A stretch of 64,000 bases of DNA, taken from a bacterium BMS3Abin14 (GTDB lineage Bacteria; BMS3Abin14). The position numbers were made by a program, and so were the translations under genes. The stretch is from contig BDTG01000033.1 of the NCBI GenBank assembly GCA_002897695.1, positions 1 to 64,000 on the forward strand, in the 5' to 3' direction. The notes below the pieces were generated by a model. It made no database searches. It was not told the DNA's origin and worked only from the letters and a program-made list of their open reading frames with translations. Positions 52,726 through 61,116 of the stretch are shown here, in pieces. How positions within the stretch are numbered: position 1 is the first letter of the stretch; every line of letters begins with the position of its first letter.

Positions 52726-53900
52726 GGAACCTCTCCTTTTTCGACAAGGCCCTTCTCATCCAGAAGACGAATATACAGATCCTCCTGCTTCTTTATCATG
52801 ACATCCCTGTCAAACTCGTCCACGGACCTGCTCCCCGCTTCTCCCATACGTCTGGCGGCGGCAGGGTCACTCAGTAGGGCAAGGAGGCGATCCGCCAGCG
52901 CCCTGACGTCGCCGGGGGGACAGAGATACCCGTCCACACCATCGACGATCGCCTCCACAGATCCGTCCACGGCCGTCGCCACCACCGGTCTCCCCGCGGC
53001 CTTGGCCTGGGGAATGACACGGGGCAGCCCTTCCCACCGCGAGGTCAGGATAACCACATCGCCGGCCTTCATCAGCCTGGGTACGTCTTCCCGCCAGCCC
53101 AGAGAATGAAAGACTTTTCCGAGCCCGAACCTCTCGATCTCCCGGGACAGATCATCCCTCAACTCGCCGTCACCGGCAAGGATGAAATGGGCGTCCGGAC
53201 GGCGGAGATGCACTTCATGCGCCACACCGACGAAATCCAGGGGCGCTTTCTGGGGTTTGAGGCATGCGACCATAAGGACAAGCGGGCTGTCATGCGGGAC
53301 AGCCAACTCCCCTGTCAGGTCGTCCCGGTTGGATCGGGCATTCCTGAACAGATCCAGATCGAATCCTGATCGAATTACCGAACAGCGCTCGGGAGTAAAA
53401 AAACCGTATCCGACGCCGGCAGCTTTATTGGAGTGGGAAACCGCAATAAAATGGTCGGTACTCCGTGCGGTGAACCGTTCCGCCTCAATGAGAGCCTTAC
53501 GAAACAGCGACGGCTGGCCCGGGGTGAACCCAAACCCGTGGATGGAGTGGATGATCAGGGGGACCCCCGCCCGGCGCGCGGCATGTCTTCCCAGGATTCC
53601 GGCTTTGGAACCGTGTGTGTGGACGATGGCGGGCGGGCGGGGAAGAGACCTCAATATGCCCCGGATCTCGCGGAAGGCGGCAAGATCGGCCGGCGGGCGG
53701 ATTCTTCTTTGAAGGCTTCCGGCCACATGAAGGGGTACATCCAGTTCGCGGGCCTCCCTCATGAGGTAGCCGCCGGGTCCGGTCACCAGCACCGGCTCGA
53801 ACAGATCGCGATCGAGTTTTGAGACGGTGTAGAGGGTATTCTGCTGCGCTCCGCCGAATTCAAGCTGTGTGATGACATGGACCACCGGGACGCATCTCAC
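52707..53900 (-). CDS. Glycosyltransferase, GT4 family
   Basis: 397 residues with two Rossmann-like domains. The N terminus reads VVHVITQLEFGGAQQNTLYTV, the acceptor side carries IVHTHGSKAGILGRHAAR, and the C-terminal nucleotide-sugar site has LTSRWEGLPRVIPQAKAAGRPVVAT, the E-x7-E motif region. GT4 enzymes add sugars to lipid-linked glycans on the cytoplasmic face of the membrane. The substrate is unknown. The start is GTG overlapping the FAD-protein stop (GTGA). Confidence 0.9.
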   Translation of the reverse strand: MRCVPVVHVITQLEFGGAQQNTLYTVSKLDRDLFEPVLVTGPGGYLMREARELDVPLHVAGSLQRRIRPPADLAAFREIRGILRSLPRPPAIVHTHGSKAGILGRHAARRAGVPLIIHSIHGFGFTPGQPSLFRKALIEAERFTARSTDHFIAVSHSNKAAGVGYGFFTPERCSVIRSGFDLDLFRNARSNRDDLTGELAVPHDSPLVLMVACLKPQKAPLDFVGVAHEVHLRRPDAHFILAGDGELRDDLSREIERFGLGKVFHSLGWREDVPRLMKAGDVVILTSRWEGLPRVIPQAKAAGRPVVATAVDGSVEAIVDGVDGYLCPPGDVRALADRLLALLSDPAAARRMGEAGSRSVDEFDRDVMIKKQEDLYIRLLDEKGLVEKGEVPCRRGT

Positions 53901-55198
53901 CTCATCACCTCCCCCGCGGCTTCAATACCCCATCGGATGGCATCCTCCATGGCCGAATACTCCCACGCCCCATAGCGGCCGACGGAAAGGATGGAATGCT
54001 CCCGAAGCCCGGCAAGGATCCCATCCAGGTGGTCCTTGCGATAACGATTGTAAAAAACGTAGGCGTACGGCATGGCGAGGGACCGCCGGGCGACGACCCT
54101 TCTGCCCGGGGGAATGATCCCGGCTGATTTCAGCCCTTCCATGATCTGCTTTTCCATTGAACCGTTCCCGGGCGGTTCGCCGGGCCGGTGGGCCACCTCG
54201 ACATAAAGGGAGGACGCCCCCTCGGGGGCCAGATCCGCTGAGAAATTGGTGAAAACCCCCACCCGGTAGAAGGGGAACTTCGCCTCGGGAAAGTAGATCC
54301 AGTGCTCATCCCGAAGCACCGGCCCGTCCAATCCAAGGCAATAGCCCATCACGGAACTGTGCCGCAGTCTTCCGGCGCCCATGCCGGGCAAGCCGGAAAG
54401 GTTCGGGGCCATTTTGAGCAGATCCGGGAGGGGCACCGTGGATATGAGGTGCCGGTAGCCGATCTCCCGGTTGTCGTCGGTGACAACGACCTTTCTCCCG
54501 ACATCAATACGGGCCACACCCGTATTCAGTGCAAGGAGGTCATCCAGACCATCGGCCAGCATCATGGGGAGCATCTCGATTCCACCCCGTGTGGGATAAT
54601 GGAAAGCGGCATTATAACCGAAGGTTCCGGAATCCTCCCCCCCGGCGGCCATCTCCATCTCCCCCGCCGTGGGACGGGGAATGGACCATGAGGTCCAGGA
54701 TGTCTCCATCTCCTCCAGGGGGTGGACATAGAGCTTTCGGTTGTAGGGGATCATGAAGAGTTCGGCCAGGGTGTCCCCGAACTGTGTCCTCGCCCACCGG
54801 ACAAACGATGGGTCGACCGGCATCACTGCCTTTGCGGCACGCCGAAAATCACGGATGCACCTTTTGACCAGGTCGGGCCGCAGGGAACCGAAGTTGGCCT
54901 GTATGGGAAAGGGGACATACGTTTCCTTGAGAAAAACCGATGCATTCCGGACATGTTCGGTCAATTTCCCGGCAAGCTCCCCGATGATCATGTCGCGGAC
55001 CCGGCCCTCCCGGAGGTGGAGAAGATGCCCGGTATAGTCGAAGGCGAATCCGTCCACCGTCTCCGTGCGGCAAAGGCCCCCGACCCTGTTTTCTCTTTCC
55101 AGGACCAGTACTTCCACATCCGCCCTTCGCAGGGCACGGGCCGCGGACAACCCCGCCAGCCCGGCGCCGATTATGACGACGGGCTCCCTATGGGACAC
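53897..55198 (-). CDS. FAD-dependent oxidoreductase of the protoporphyrinogen oxidase/UDP-galactopyranose mutase-like group
   Basis: 433 residues with the FAD-binding start VVIIGAGLAGLSAARALRRA and GGLCRTETVDGFAFDYTGH. The segment PYNRKLYVHPLEEM and a late YAYVFYN resemble a group of flavoproteins common in polysaccharide clusters and related in sequence to UDP-galactopyranose mutase and amine oxidases. The reaction is unknown; modification of a sugar or lipid-linked sugar is a reasonable guess. The start is GTG. Confidence 0.82.
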   Translation of the reverse strand: MSHREPVVIIGAGLAGLSAARALRRADVEVLVLERENRVGGLCRTETVDGFAFDYTGHLLHLREGRVRDMIIGELAGKLTEHVRNASVFLKETYVPFPIQANFGSLRPDLVKRCIRDFRRAAKAVMPVDPSFVRWARTQFGDTLAELFMIPYNRKLYVHPLEEMETSWTSWSIPRPTAGEMEMAAGGEDSGTFGYNAAFHYPTRGGIEMLPMMLADGLDDLLALNTGVARIDVGRKVVVTDDNREIGYRHLISTVPLPDLLKMAPNLSGLPGMGAGRLRHSSVMGYCLGLDGPVLRDEHWIYFPEAKFPFYRVGVFTNFSADLAPEGASSLYVEVAHRPGEPPGNGSMEKQIMEGLKSAGIIPPGRRVVARRSLAMPYAYVFYNRYRKDHLDGILAGLREHSILSVGRYGAWEYSAMEDAIRWGIEAAGEVMR

Positions 55199-55252
55199 CG
55201 ATGATCACCATTGCAGCCACCTCATTTCAAAACTCCTTCAAGATCCAGGGGG

Positions 55253-56260
55253 TCAGAGGGTCATGTCGAGCCGCTTCAGCCATACGGCGACTGCCAGAAT
55301 CAGGGCGGATACCGTTCCCAGGAGCACCAGAGCTGTGGTTTCGGTCCCGAAGACCATGGCCAGCGCGGCGAGCCCCAGCAGGAACGCCGCACCATAGCTG
55401 ACACCGATTGTCTGTCTCACCGACAGTTTCCACTTCCTGAGGCGGATAGCGAAGTGGTCCGGACTCCCCTTCATGACGGGGATTCCCCTCATCCATCGGA
55501 CCATCATGACAAACAGGGTGTCGAAGATGGGAACACCCAGGATGAGGATGGGGGCCAGAAGCGCCACGTGGTTATTCCTCGAGTACTTCGTCGTCATCCC
55601 GAGGGCCCCGAGCATGAACCCGATAAAAAGGCTTCCGGCATCACCCAGAAAGATTCGCGCGGGGTGTGAATTGTACATAAGAAGCCCCAGGAGCGCCCCC
55701 AAAAGGGCAATAGCTATAAACGCCAACCCCTTCTGACCGGCTGCGAGAGCCAGGATAGTGAGAAAAAATGCGGCAATGGCCCCAACCCCGGCGGACAGCC
55801 CATCCATGATGTCGATGATGTTAAAAGCATTGGTCAGGCCCAGAAGCCAGAGGAAGGAAAGCGGGAGGGACACGACAGGGGGAAGAAAGGCGATCTTGAT
55901 GGCGATACCGGCCTTCATGACCACCAGCACAGCCAGGGTCTGCCCCAGCAGCTTCGTCCTGGGAGGCAGGTTTCCCATATCATCCAGAAACCCCAGGAGA
56001 ACAACCAGGTTCCCGCCGAGGAGCAGCGCCAGGCTCTGCCGGTCCAGATGGGCAAATGGCGAGAAGCCCACCAGGAAAGAGACGAAGACCGTGATTCCCC
56101 CCATGTAGGCCACCGGCTTCTCGTGCACCTTGAGCCGCCCGTCGGGTCTGTCCACGAGACCGATGCGGTGCGCCGTTTCCACCATCCAGGGGGTTATGGC
56201 CAGCGACACCCCCAGCGAAACGGCGAAGCAAAACAGGTATGCCAGGAGGGTCCAGTCCAT
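55253..56260 (-). CDS. Polyprenyl-phosphate sugar-1-phosphate transferase, WecA/TagO-like
   Basis: 335 residues with about ten transmembrane helices. Family motifs: RPDGRLKVHEKPVAYMGGI, GFLDDMGNLPPRTKLLGQ with the catalytic Asp pair, NAFNIIDIMDGL, and FLGDAGSLFIGFMLG. The loop HFAIRLRKWKLS is the basic C-terminal HxxR-like region. WecA-type enzymes start lipid-linked glycan synthesis by moving a sugar phosphate onto undecaprenyl phosphate, so this gene probably starts the glycan pathway of this cluster. Confidence 0.92.
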   Translation of the reverse strand: MDWTLLAYLFCFAVSLGVSLAITPWMVETAHRIGLVDRPDGRLKVHEKPVAYMGGITVFVSFLVGFSPFAHLDRQSLALLLGGNLVVLLGFLDDMGNLPPRTKLLGQTLAVLVVMKAGIAIKIAFLPPVVSLPLSFLWLLGLTNAFNIIDIMDGLSAGVGAIAAFFLTILALAAGQKGLAFIAIALLGALLGLLMYNSHPARIFLGDAGSLFIGFMLGALGMTTKYSRNNHVALLAPILILGVPIFDTLFVMMVRWMRGIPVMKGSPDHFAIRLRKWKLSVRQTIGVSYGAAFLLGLAALAMVFGTETTALVLLGTVSALILAVAVWLKRLDMTL

Positions 56261-56265
56261 GACAG

Positions 56266-57462
56266 CTATCCGTTTCGCCCCTTTCCCCTGGACAACAGGC
56301 GATAATATTCCTCAATTTTCTCCTGGGTTCGTCGGAAATCGAAGAACTCGTGGACACGCCGGGAGCCTCTTTTCCCCCACTCCCGGGCCTCCTCTCCCAT
56401 TTTCATGACCCTCTCCATGGCCCCCGCGAGGGCCGATGGGTCCGAGGGAGGGACAATAAAACCGGTGCGCCCCTCTTCCACCATACCAGGCACGTTCCCC
56501 ACCCTTGTCGCCACCACTGGCAGCCCGGCCGCCATGGCCTCGAGAACGGCGAGAGGGCTTCTTTCGGACAGGGAGGAAAGGACGAAAAAGTCGGAGGCCC
56601 TATAGATATCCTCCACATCCTCCCGTATTCCCAACAGGCTGACACTGCCGGAAAGCCCCGTCCGGGAGATGGCAGAGCTTATTCTTTCTCTTTCAGGGCC
56701 ATCGCCCACTATCAACAGGAAAGGCCTTTCTCCACGGGTTTTCATAAGCCCGAAAGCCTCGATCAGGACAGGAAAACCTTTTTCCGGAATCAACCGTCCG
56801 ACCGAGACCCAGACCACGGCATCATCGGGAATATCGAGGGCGGCTCTCAGTACTCTTCGGTCCCGTTTCAGTTCCTCGTTGATCTCAACTCCATACGGGA
56901 AAACCTCCCGGGTCGGCCTCCAGAAAAATTCAGGCGCCACCAGATTGTCTGAAGGTAGAGAAAAAACAATCTCGGCGGCGGCCATTGGGCCGGTTACCGA
57001 ACAGGCCAGACGCCGGAAGATGGATTCATGCTCATGATGAATGGTGTTAAGCACGTGCAGTTCCCTGCCGGAAAGCCCTATAAGGCGGACCCCCATGAGG
57101 CGAGCAAGGATGTTTGAATGGAACATATGCCCCTGAAGGACCTCCGGATCAAATTCTTTCGCAATGGAAAAAAGGCTCCGAAGCCCGGAAACGGAAAGCC
57201 TTCCCCTCCTCTGTCCTAACTCGAACACAGGGACATCCTCGCACCGGATGGCATGGGCGAACCCGCCGCCGGACATCAAAGAGACAACCCCCACCCGAAA
57301 CCTCGACCGGTCATGATAGCGTGCCATCCAGACGAGCATCCGCTCCGCCCCTCCAACGGTGAGTCCGCTGATGATGTGAAGCACCCCTATCCGGTCGTCC
57401 GTGGGATCGAGTTTACCAATTGACGGCAAGCCGTCACCCCTCCTATACTCGCAGCTAAGCAT
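56266..57462 (-). CDS. Glycosyltransferase, GT4 family
   Basis: 398 residues: GVLHIISGLTVGGAERMLVWMARYH at the N terminus, VSVGRLIPEKGFPVLIEAF at the start of the second domain, and SSLSERSPLAVLEAMAAGLPVVAT at the donor site. It begins the minus-strand run GT4-WecA-FAD-GT4-PilD-kinase-regulator. Its start lies 60-80 bp from the third copy of the enhancer-like palindrome. Confidence 0.9.
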   Translation of the reverse strand: MLSCEYRRGDGLPSIGKLDPTDDRIGVLHIISGLTVGGAERMLVWMARYHDRSRFRVGVVSLMSGGGFAHAIRCEDVPVFELGQRRGRLSVSGLRSLFSIAKEFDPEVLQGHMFHSNILARLMGVRLIGLSGRELHVLNTIHHEHESIFRRLACSVTGPMAAAEIVFSLPSDNLVAPEFFWRPTREVFPYGVEINEELKRDRRVLRAALDIPDDAVVWVSVGRLIPEKGFPVLIEAFGLMKTRGERPFLLIVGDGPERERISSAISRTGLSGSVSLLGIREDVEDIYRASDFFVLSSLSERSPLAVLEAMAAGLPVVATRVGNVPGMVEEGRTGFIVPPSDPSALAGAMERVMKMGEEAREWGKRGSRRVHEFFDFRRTQEKIEEYYRLLSRGKGRNG

Positions 57463-57477
57463 ACCAGATCTGATCTT

Positions 57478-57512
57478 GTCGCAAAAAGTCCATTCGTGGC
57501 TTTTTGCTCAAC
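57478..57512. repeat. Partial copy of the dispersed element
   Basis: 35 bp, identical at 34 positions to 40448-40482 within the 133-bp element. Only the left-hand part is present; the hairpin part is missing. It lies in the divergent intergenic region between the two glycosyltransferases. Confidence 0.85.
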
Positions 57513-57522
57513 ATATCTCTTG

Positions 57523-57541
57523 CTATGAATTTTTTTCATAC
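57523..57541. promoter_or_regulatory. Third copy of the enhancer-like palindrome
   Basis: CTATGAA-TTTTT-TTCATAC, 18 of 19 bases identical to the copy at 48894-48912. It sits between divergent glycosyltransferase genes. No GG-N10-GC sigma54 element lies at the 58-bp distance on either strand. Confidence 0.6.
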
Positions 57542-57614
57542 TATATCTGTATACGGCAGGAATTCAAGCACCATTTAGCCGGACTATGGCCGCATGAGGA
57601 TAGAAAGGACCCGG

Positions 57615-58577
57615 ATGGCTTTTTTCCCTGCAAGCAGAAGGATCACCGGGGAGATCCGGACGTTTTTGAGCTCCCCCCGTTTTTCCACCGGTTCTCCACC
57701 TCCCCAGGATTCCGCATGGCCCAGGATTTCCGTCATAACCCCGTCCTTCAACCAGGTGGAATTTCTCGAACGCACCATCATCTCAGTCCACAATCAGGAA
57801 TATCCCAACTTTGAGCACATCGTCATCGACGGCGGTTCGACGGATGGAAGCGTTGACATCATCAAGCGCTACGGGAAGGTCCTGAAATACTGGCACAGCC
57901 GGCCGGACCGGGGCCAGTGCGACGCCATCAATATGGGAGCGGACATCGCCACCGGCCGCTTCATGACATGGATCAACTCTGACGATCTCCTGCTGCCTGG
58001 GGCGCTGATGAAGGTGGGGACCGTTATCCGCGACAACCCCGGCCTTGATCTCGTCTACGGAAACCAGGTTGAGATCGACCGAAACGATGTTGTTACCAAA
58101 CGGGTGTTCACGGTGGATTTCGACATTTATGACTTCCTCTATGAGGTAAACATCATCATAAAACAGCAGTCGGCCTTCTGGAACGCGGATCTGTTTGAGC
58201 GGATCGGCGGCCTTAATGACTGTCCATACGCCATGGATTATGACCTTTTCTACAGGATGTTCGGGCAGGGGATGCGATACCGCCGCCTGGACGATTTTCT
58301 CTCGGCCTTCCGGGTCTACCCTGAGTCCCTGACAGGCTCAGGGGAGGTGAACAGATCCCGGGGCGATACGGTGGATACCATCTTCGCGGATTACCTGGGA
58401 AGAGAAAGAGGCCTGCTGGACAGAACGGTAATAAAGGCCTGGTATAAAACCAGGCGTTTTGCGAAAGAACCCAGGGCGTTTGCCGCGGCCCTGGAACACA
58501 GGTTGGGTCGCCTGTCGGGGAGATTGCGAAAAACCGCCCGGCGCTTAAAGGTTCATTCAAGCAGCTCCGATTCATAG
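57615..58577 (+). CDS. Glycosyltransferase, GT2 family
   Basis: About 320 residues of a GT-A fold enzyme. ISVITPSFNQVEFLERTIISV, IDGGSTDGSVDII, and the DXD-like metal motif in TWINSDDLLLPGAL are typical. A further conserved segment is PYAMDYDLFYRM. I chose the ATG with AAAGGA at 5-bp spacing; an ATG 21 bases upstream is the alternative. It is the only plus-strand gene of the glycan cluster and converges with the O-ligase gene (six-base overlap of ends). Confidence 0.88.
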   Translation: MAFFPASRRITGEIRTFLSSPRFSTGSPPPQDSAWPRISVITPSFNQVEFLERTIISVHNQEYPNFEHIVIDGGSTDGSVDIIKRYGKVLKYWHSRPDRGQCDAINMGADIATGRFMTWINSDDLLLPGALMKVGTVIRDNPGLDLVYGNQVEIDRNDVVTKRVFTVDFDIYDFLYEVNIIIKQQSAFWNADLFERIGGLNDCPYAMDYDLFYRMFGQGMRYRRLDDFLSAFRVYPESLTGSGEVNRSRGDTVDTIFADYLGRERGLLDRTVIKAWYKTRRFAKEPRAFAAALEHRLGRLSGRLRKTARRLKVHSSSSDS

Positions 58578-60383
58578 CCGTTTGGACCTGGACCTGATTT
58601 CATCCAGGTATTTCCGGGCCGTATCCGTCGCCCTCCGGTCGAACCGACTGTATTCCGCGACCTCACCCAGTATATCCCCGGCATCTCCCCAGCGCCCAAG
58701 GCCAGCCAGGGCTTTTCCCATGTCGATCCTGATCCACGGTGAGGATGGATAACGCTCCAGAGCCTTTCCCAGATACAGCAGGGCTTTCCCGTAATCCCCT
58801 GCCGATCCGGCCAGTTTCGCCAACTCCCATGGAGGATAGGGACTCATGTCCATGAGCCGCCCGGCCCGTTGAAAAACATCCCTCGCCTCCCCGGTCTGTC
58901 CGGTTCGAACCAGGCAAAGGCCCTCCATCAGGGTGAATTGACCCGAGAAAGGGATGATATCAAGAGCATCGCGGTACATTCCCCGCGCCTCCGTAAAATC
59001 CCCCTCATCAAATGCCCTCCGACCCATAAAACCGTAGATCTCTCCCTGGGAATATATTACGGCCGGGAGAATTAACGCCAGCACAACGCTGCAGATAAAG
59101 ATGGACGACCCGCTCAAAGACCTCTTCTCAGTTTGCGGGTCACCTTCCCGGCCGTCTTTTGCCACCGCCAAACCCATTGCTGCTCCCATGGCCGCCCATC
59201 CGAAAAAGGCCGATTCCGGAATGGAGAAATCCATGTCAACAAGGGAGTGAAGGAGAAAGGCCGCGGAGGAACCCACGAGGCCGGCAAGGACAAGGTTCCG
59301 TCGTCCTTGCCTCACAGCCTTGATTATCGGCGCGGCCCACAGTGCCAGGAAGGAGCAGAAAAACACCACGCCCACGATCCCCCATGAAGCCCAGATATAG
59401 ACCAGGAAGTTGTGGGGGTCTGTGACAGGGCGGATGCCGGGAGGGATGAAGCCCACAAGGGTGCTGGGAATGGCGCCGGTGCCCCATCCCAGGAACGGGT
59501 GTTGGGCCGCCATACGTACCCCGGCCAGGATATACCCGAACCTCTGCCAGAGCGAGTTCTCCGGACCTGCTATAAAACCGGTGCCGCGGATGAGGAAAAC
59601 GGAAATCACCCCTGCAGCCGCGGCAAAAAGACCTGCCAGATAAACCTTACGGTTCAGTCGTACGGAAAGAGAAAGAAAAAGGGCCACCCCACCGATAGCC
59701 GCCAGGACCCCTCCGAGGGATCCGGTGAAAAACAGGACCAGGCATTCGAGGATGACCATGGCGCTGAGAACCACCTTTCTCGGGGGGTCCTTTTCGTCCA
59801 GGGCCAGGGCCAATGAAAACGGGATGGCGACGGCCAGAAAGCCAGCCAGGATGTTCGGGTTGAGAAACGCCCCGAAGACCCGGCCCTGGGCGATGATCCC
59901 TGAAATGGCTGCGACCTGACTTCCGGGGACATCGATACCGGTAAGGGATTCCCCCATAGCCTTGAAACCATAGAACCTCTGGAACAGGGCGTACAGGGTC
60001 ACCGGAAAAACGACCAGGAGAACCGTCAGCTTCTCGGCGGAAAACTTCACCTTATCGGTGGAAACCAGGCCGGCCGCGAGGCCGAAGGCTGAAAGATCAA
60101 GAAGGAGGGTCGCGGATTCGCGGAGCCCCTGTCCGGGATCGGCGCTCCACCATAGGGAAGCTGTCGACCAGAGAACCAGAAAGAGAAGGGGCCACATCGG
60201 GCGAAGGGCATCGGGCCGGTATTGACTCGGGGATGGTGGCTCAAGAAGGAAAAGACCCACAGCCAGCAGCGTCACCGCAAGAAGAAAACCCTGAAAGAAA
60301 GGATATGCCACCCCGGAGAAGTGTGGACGGACCGCAAGTGCAAGGATGAAGAGAACTCCGGCCCACTTTCGTCCATGCGGCAT
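58572..60383 (-). CDS. O-antigen ligase/polymerase-like membrane protein with C-terminal TPR
   Basis: About 603 residues. Some twelve hydrophobic helices precede the Wzy_C signature (HPFLGWGTGAI and DPHNFLVYIWASWGIVGV, containing the conserved His). The C-terminal 170 residues hold TPR repeats (FMGRRAFDEGDFTEARGMYRDAL). This family includes WaaL ligases, Wzy polymerases and the pilin glycosyltransferases PilO/TfpO and PglL. Its position directly downstream of pilA is the one tfpO has in Pseudomonas. The start is uncertain: I give the ATG after AGGGA; an ATG five codons earlier is possible. Confidence 0.87.
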   Translation of the reverse strand: MPHGRKWAGVLFILALAVRPHFSGVAYPFFQGFLLAVTLLAVGLFLLEPPSPSQYRPDALRPMWPLLFLVLWSTASLWWSADPGQGLRESATLLLDLSAFGLAAGLVSTDKVKFSAEKLTVLLVVFPVTLYALFQRFYGFKAMGESLTGIDVPGSQVAAISGIIAQGRVFGAFLNPNILAGFLAVAIPFSLALALDEKDPPRKVVLSAMVILECLVLFFTGSLGGVLAAIGGVALFLSLSVRLNRKVYLAGLFAAAAGVISVFLIRGTGFIAGPENSLWQRFGYILAGVRMAAQHPFLGWGTGAIPSTLVGFIPPGIRPVTDPHNFLVYIWASWGIVGVVFFCSFLALWAAPIIKAVRQGRRNLVLAGLVGSSAAFLLHSLVDMDFSIPESAFFGWAAMGAAMGLAVAKDGREGDPQTEKRSLSGSSIFICSVVLALILPAVIYSQGEIYGFMGRRAFDEGDFTEARGMYRDALDIIPFSGQFTLMEGLCLVRTGQTGEARDVFQRAGRLMDMSPYPPWELAKLAGSAGDYGKALLYLGKALERYPSSPWIRIDMGKALAGLGRWGDAGDILGEVAEYSRFDRRATDTARKYLDEIRSRSKRL

Positions 60384-60410
60384 TACACGATCCCTCATAT
60401 ACACCGGAAA

Positions 60411-60440
60411 AGAGGACGGCGGCCAAAAGCCGCCGTCTTC
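60411..60440 (-). terminator. Terminator behind pilA
   Basis: Minus strand: GACGGCGGC (60429-60437) pairs with GCCGCCGTC (60415-60423) around a five-base loop, followed by CTCTTTT. It lies between the pilA stop and the start of the O-ligase gene and would allow high pilA expression with limited read-through. Confidence 0.8.
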
Positions 60441-60464
60441 AATACAGTCTACCCTGTCGGCCTT

Positions 60465-60887
60465 CTAGTGATTATAGGAGCTTGGGGTAATCCCGGAGGG
60501 GGTTCCTATCAATGTGTCGGAATACCGGTTGGCGACGTTAGCCGTAATGGTATAGCTGCCGCCAGATGCGTTGACGTAGGAGAAAGTCTTTAATTTGGCA
60601 TTTCCTATTGAGGGCATATTCGCATTAGACAGCTTAGCTCTGAGTAGGGGCCAGCTGGACATATCCGCTGTAGCAGGATACGTGTTGTCGGCGTTGTTCG
60701 CCGCATAGGCTGCAAGGGCGGAGCGGATAACATCTACGTTCGCCTTGGCCGTTCCGAAGATCGCCTTGTCCTTCAGGTTAAGGAAGTTGGGGATGGCGAT
60801 GGCCGCCAGGATTCCGATGATCGCCACAACGATCATCAGCTCGATCAGGGTAAAACCTTTTTCACCTTTTCTCATCTTCATCAGCAT
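60465..60887 (-). CDS. pilA: Type IV major pilin PilA
   Basis: A 140-residue prepilin from the ATG with GGAAGGG seven bases upstream. The leader MLMKMRKGEKG is cleaved before FTLIELMIVVAIIGILAAIA, with Glu at mature position 5. The mature body of about 129 residues contains NFLNLKDKAIFGTAKANVDVIRSALAAYAANN and ends TPSSYNH, with no Cys pair, so it lacks the usual disulfide loop. It is followed by a terminator and preceded by a near-consensus sigma54 promoter, and pilR-pilS lie directly upstream. Confidence 0.96.
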   Translation of the reverse strand: MLMKMRKGEKGFTLIELMIVVAIIGILAAIAIPNFLNLKDKAIFGTAKANVDVIRSALAAYAANNADNTYPATADMSSWPLLRAKLSNANMPSIGNAKLKTFSYVNASGGSYTITANVANRYSDTLIGTPSGITPSSYNH

Positions 60888-60950
60888 TTTGGTTCCCTTC
60901 CTTTCTATAAATCGAGTGGGGTGGGCATGTATGTTTTCACCCGGAAGAAA

Positions 60951-60965
60951 GCAAAGGCTGTGCCA
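60951..60965 (-). promoter_or_regulatory. Sigma54 promoter of pilA
   Basis: Minus strand TGGCACAGCCTTTGC: perfect -24 TGGCAC, ten-base GG-to-GC spacing, perfect -12 TTGC. The predicted transcript starts near 60939, giving a leader of about 50 nt. The enhancer palindrome of the minor-pilin promoters is absent at the corresponding distance (around 61023). Confidence 0.9.
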
Positions 60966-61116
60966 AGGGTTGCCGGAAAGGCTCAGACCGCCTGAAACAA
61001 CCGTAACTGATTGAAGTATAAGAACATTCAACTATGGCATGGAACATTTACAGGGGATCGGCCGTGGAACATGGTGACAATTTACGTCACTCCGGGTGAC
61101 CGGGAATGTCCGAAGT

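Noticed and set aside
57455-57475. Sigma54 promoter for the GT4 gene at 57462
   Set aside because: The only candidate has GG-N11-GC spacing and overlaps the start codon; it does not meet the strict 10-bp spacing.
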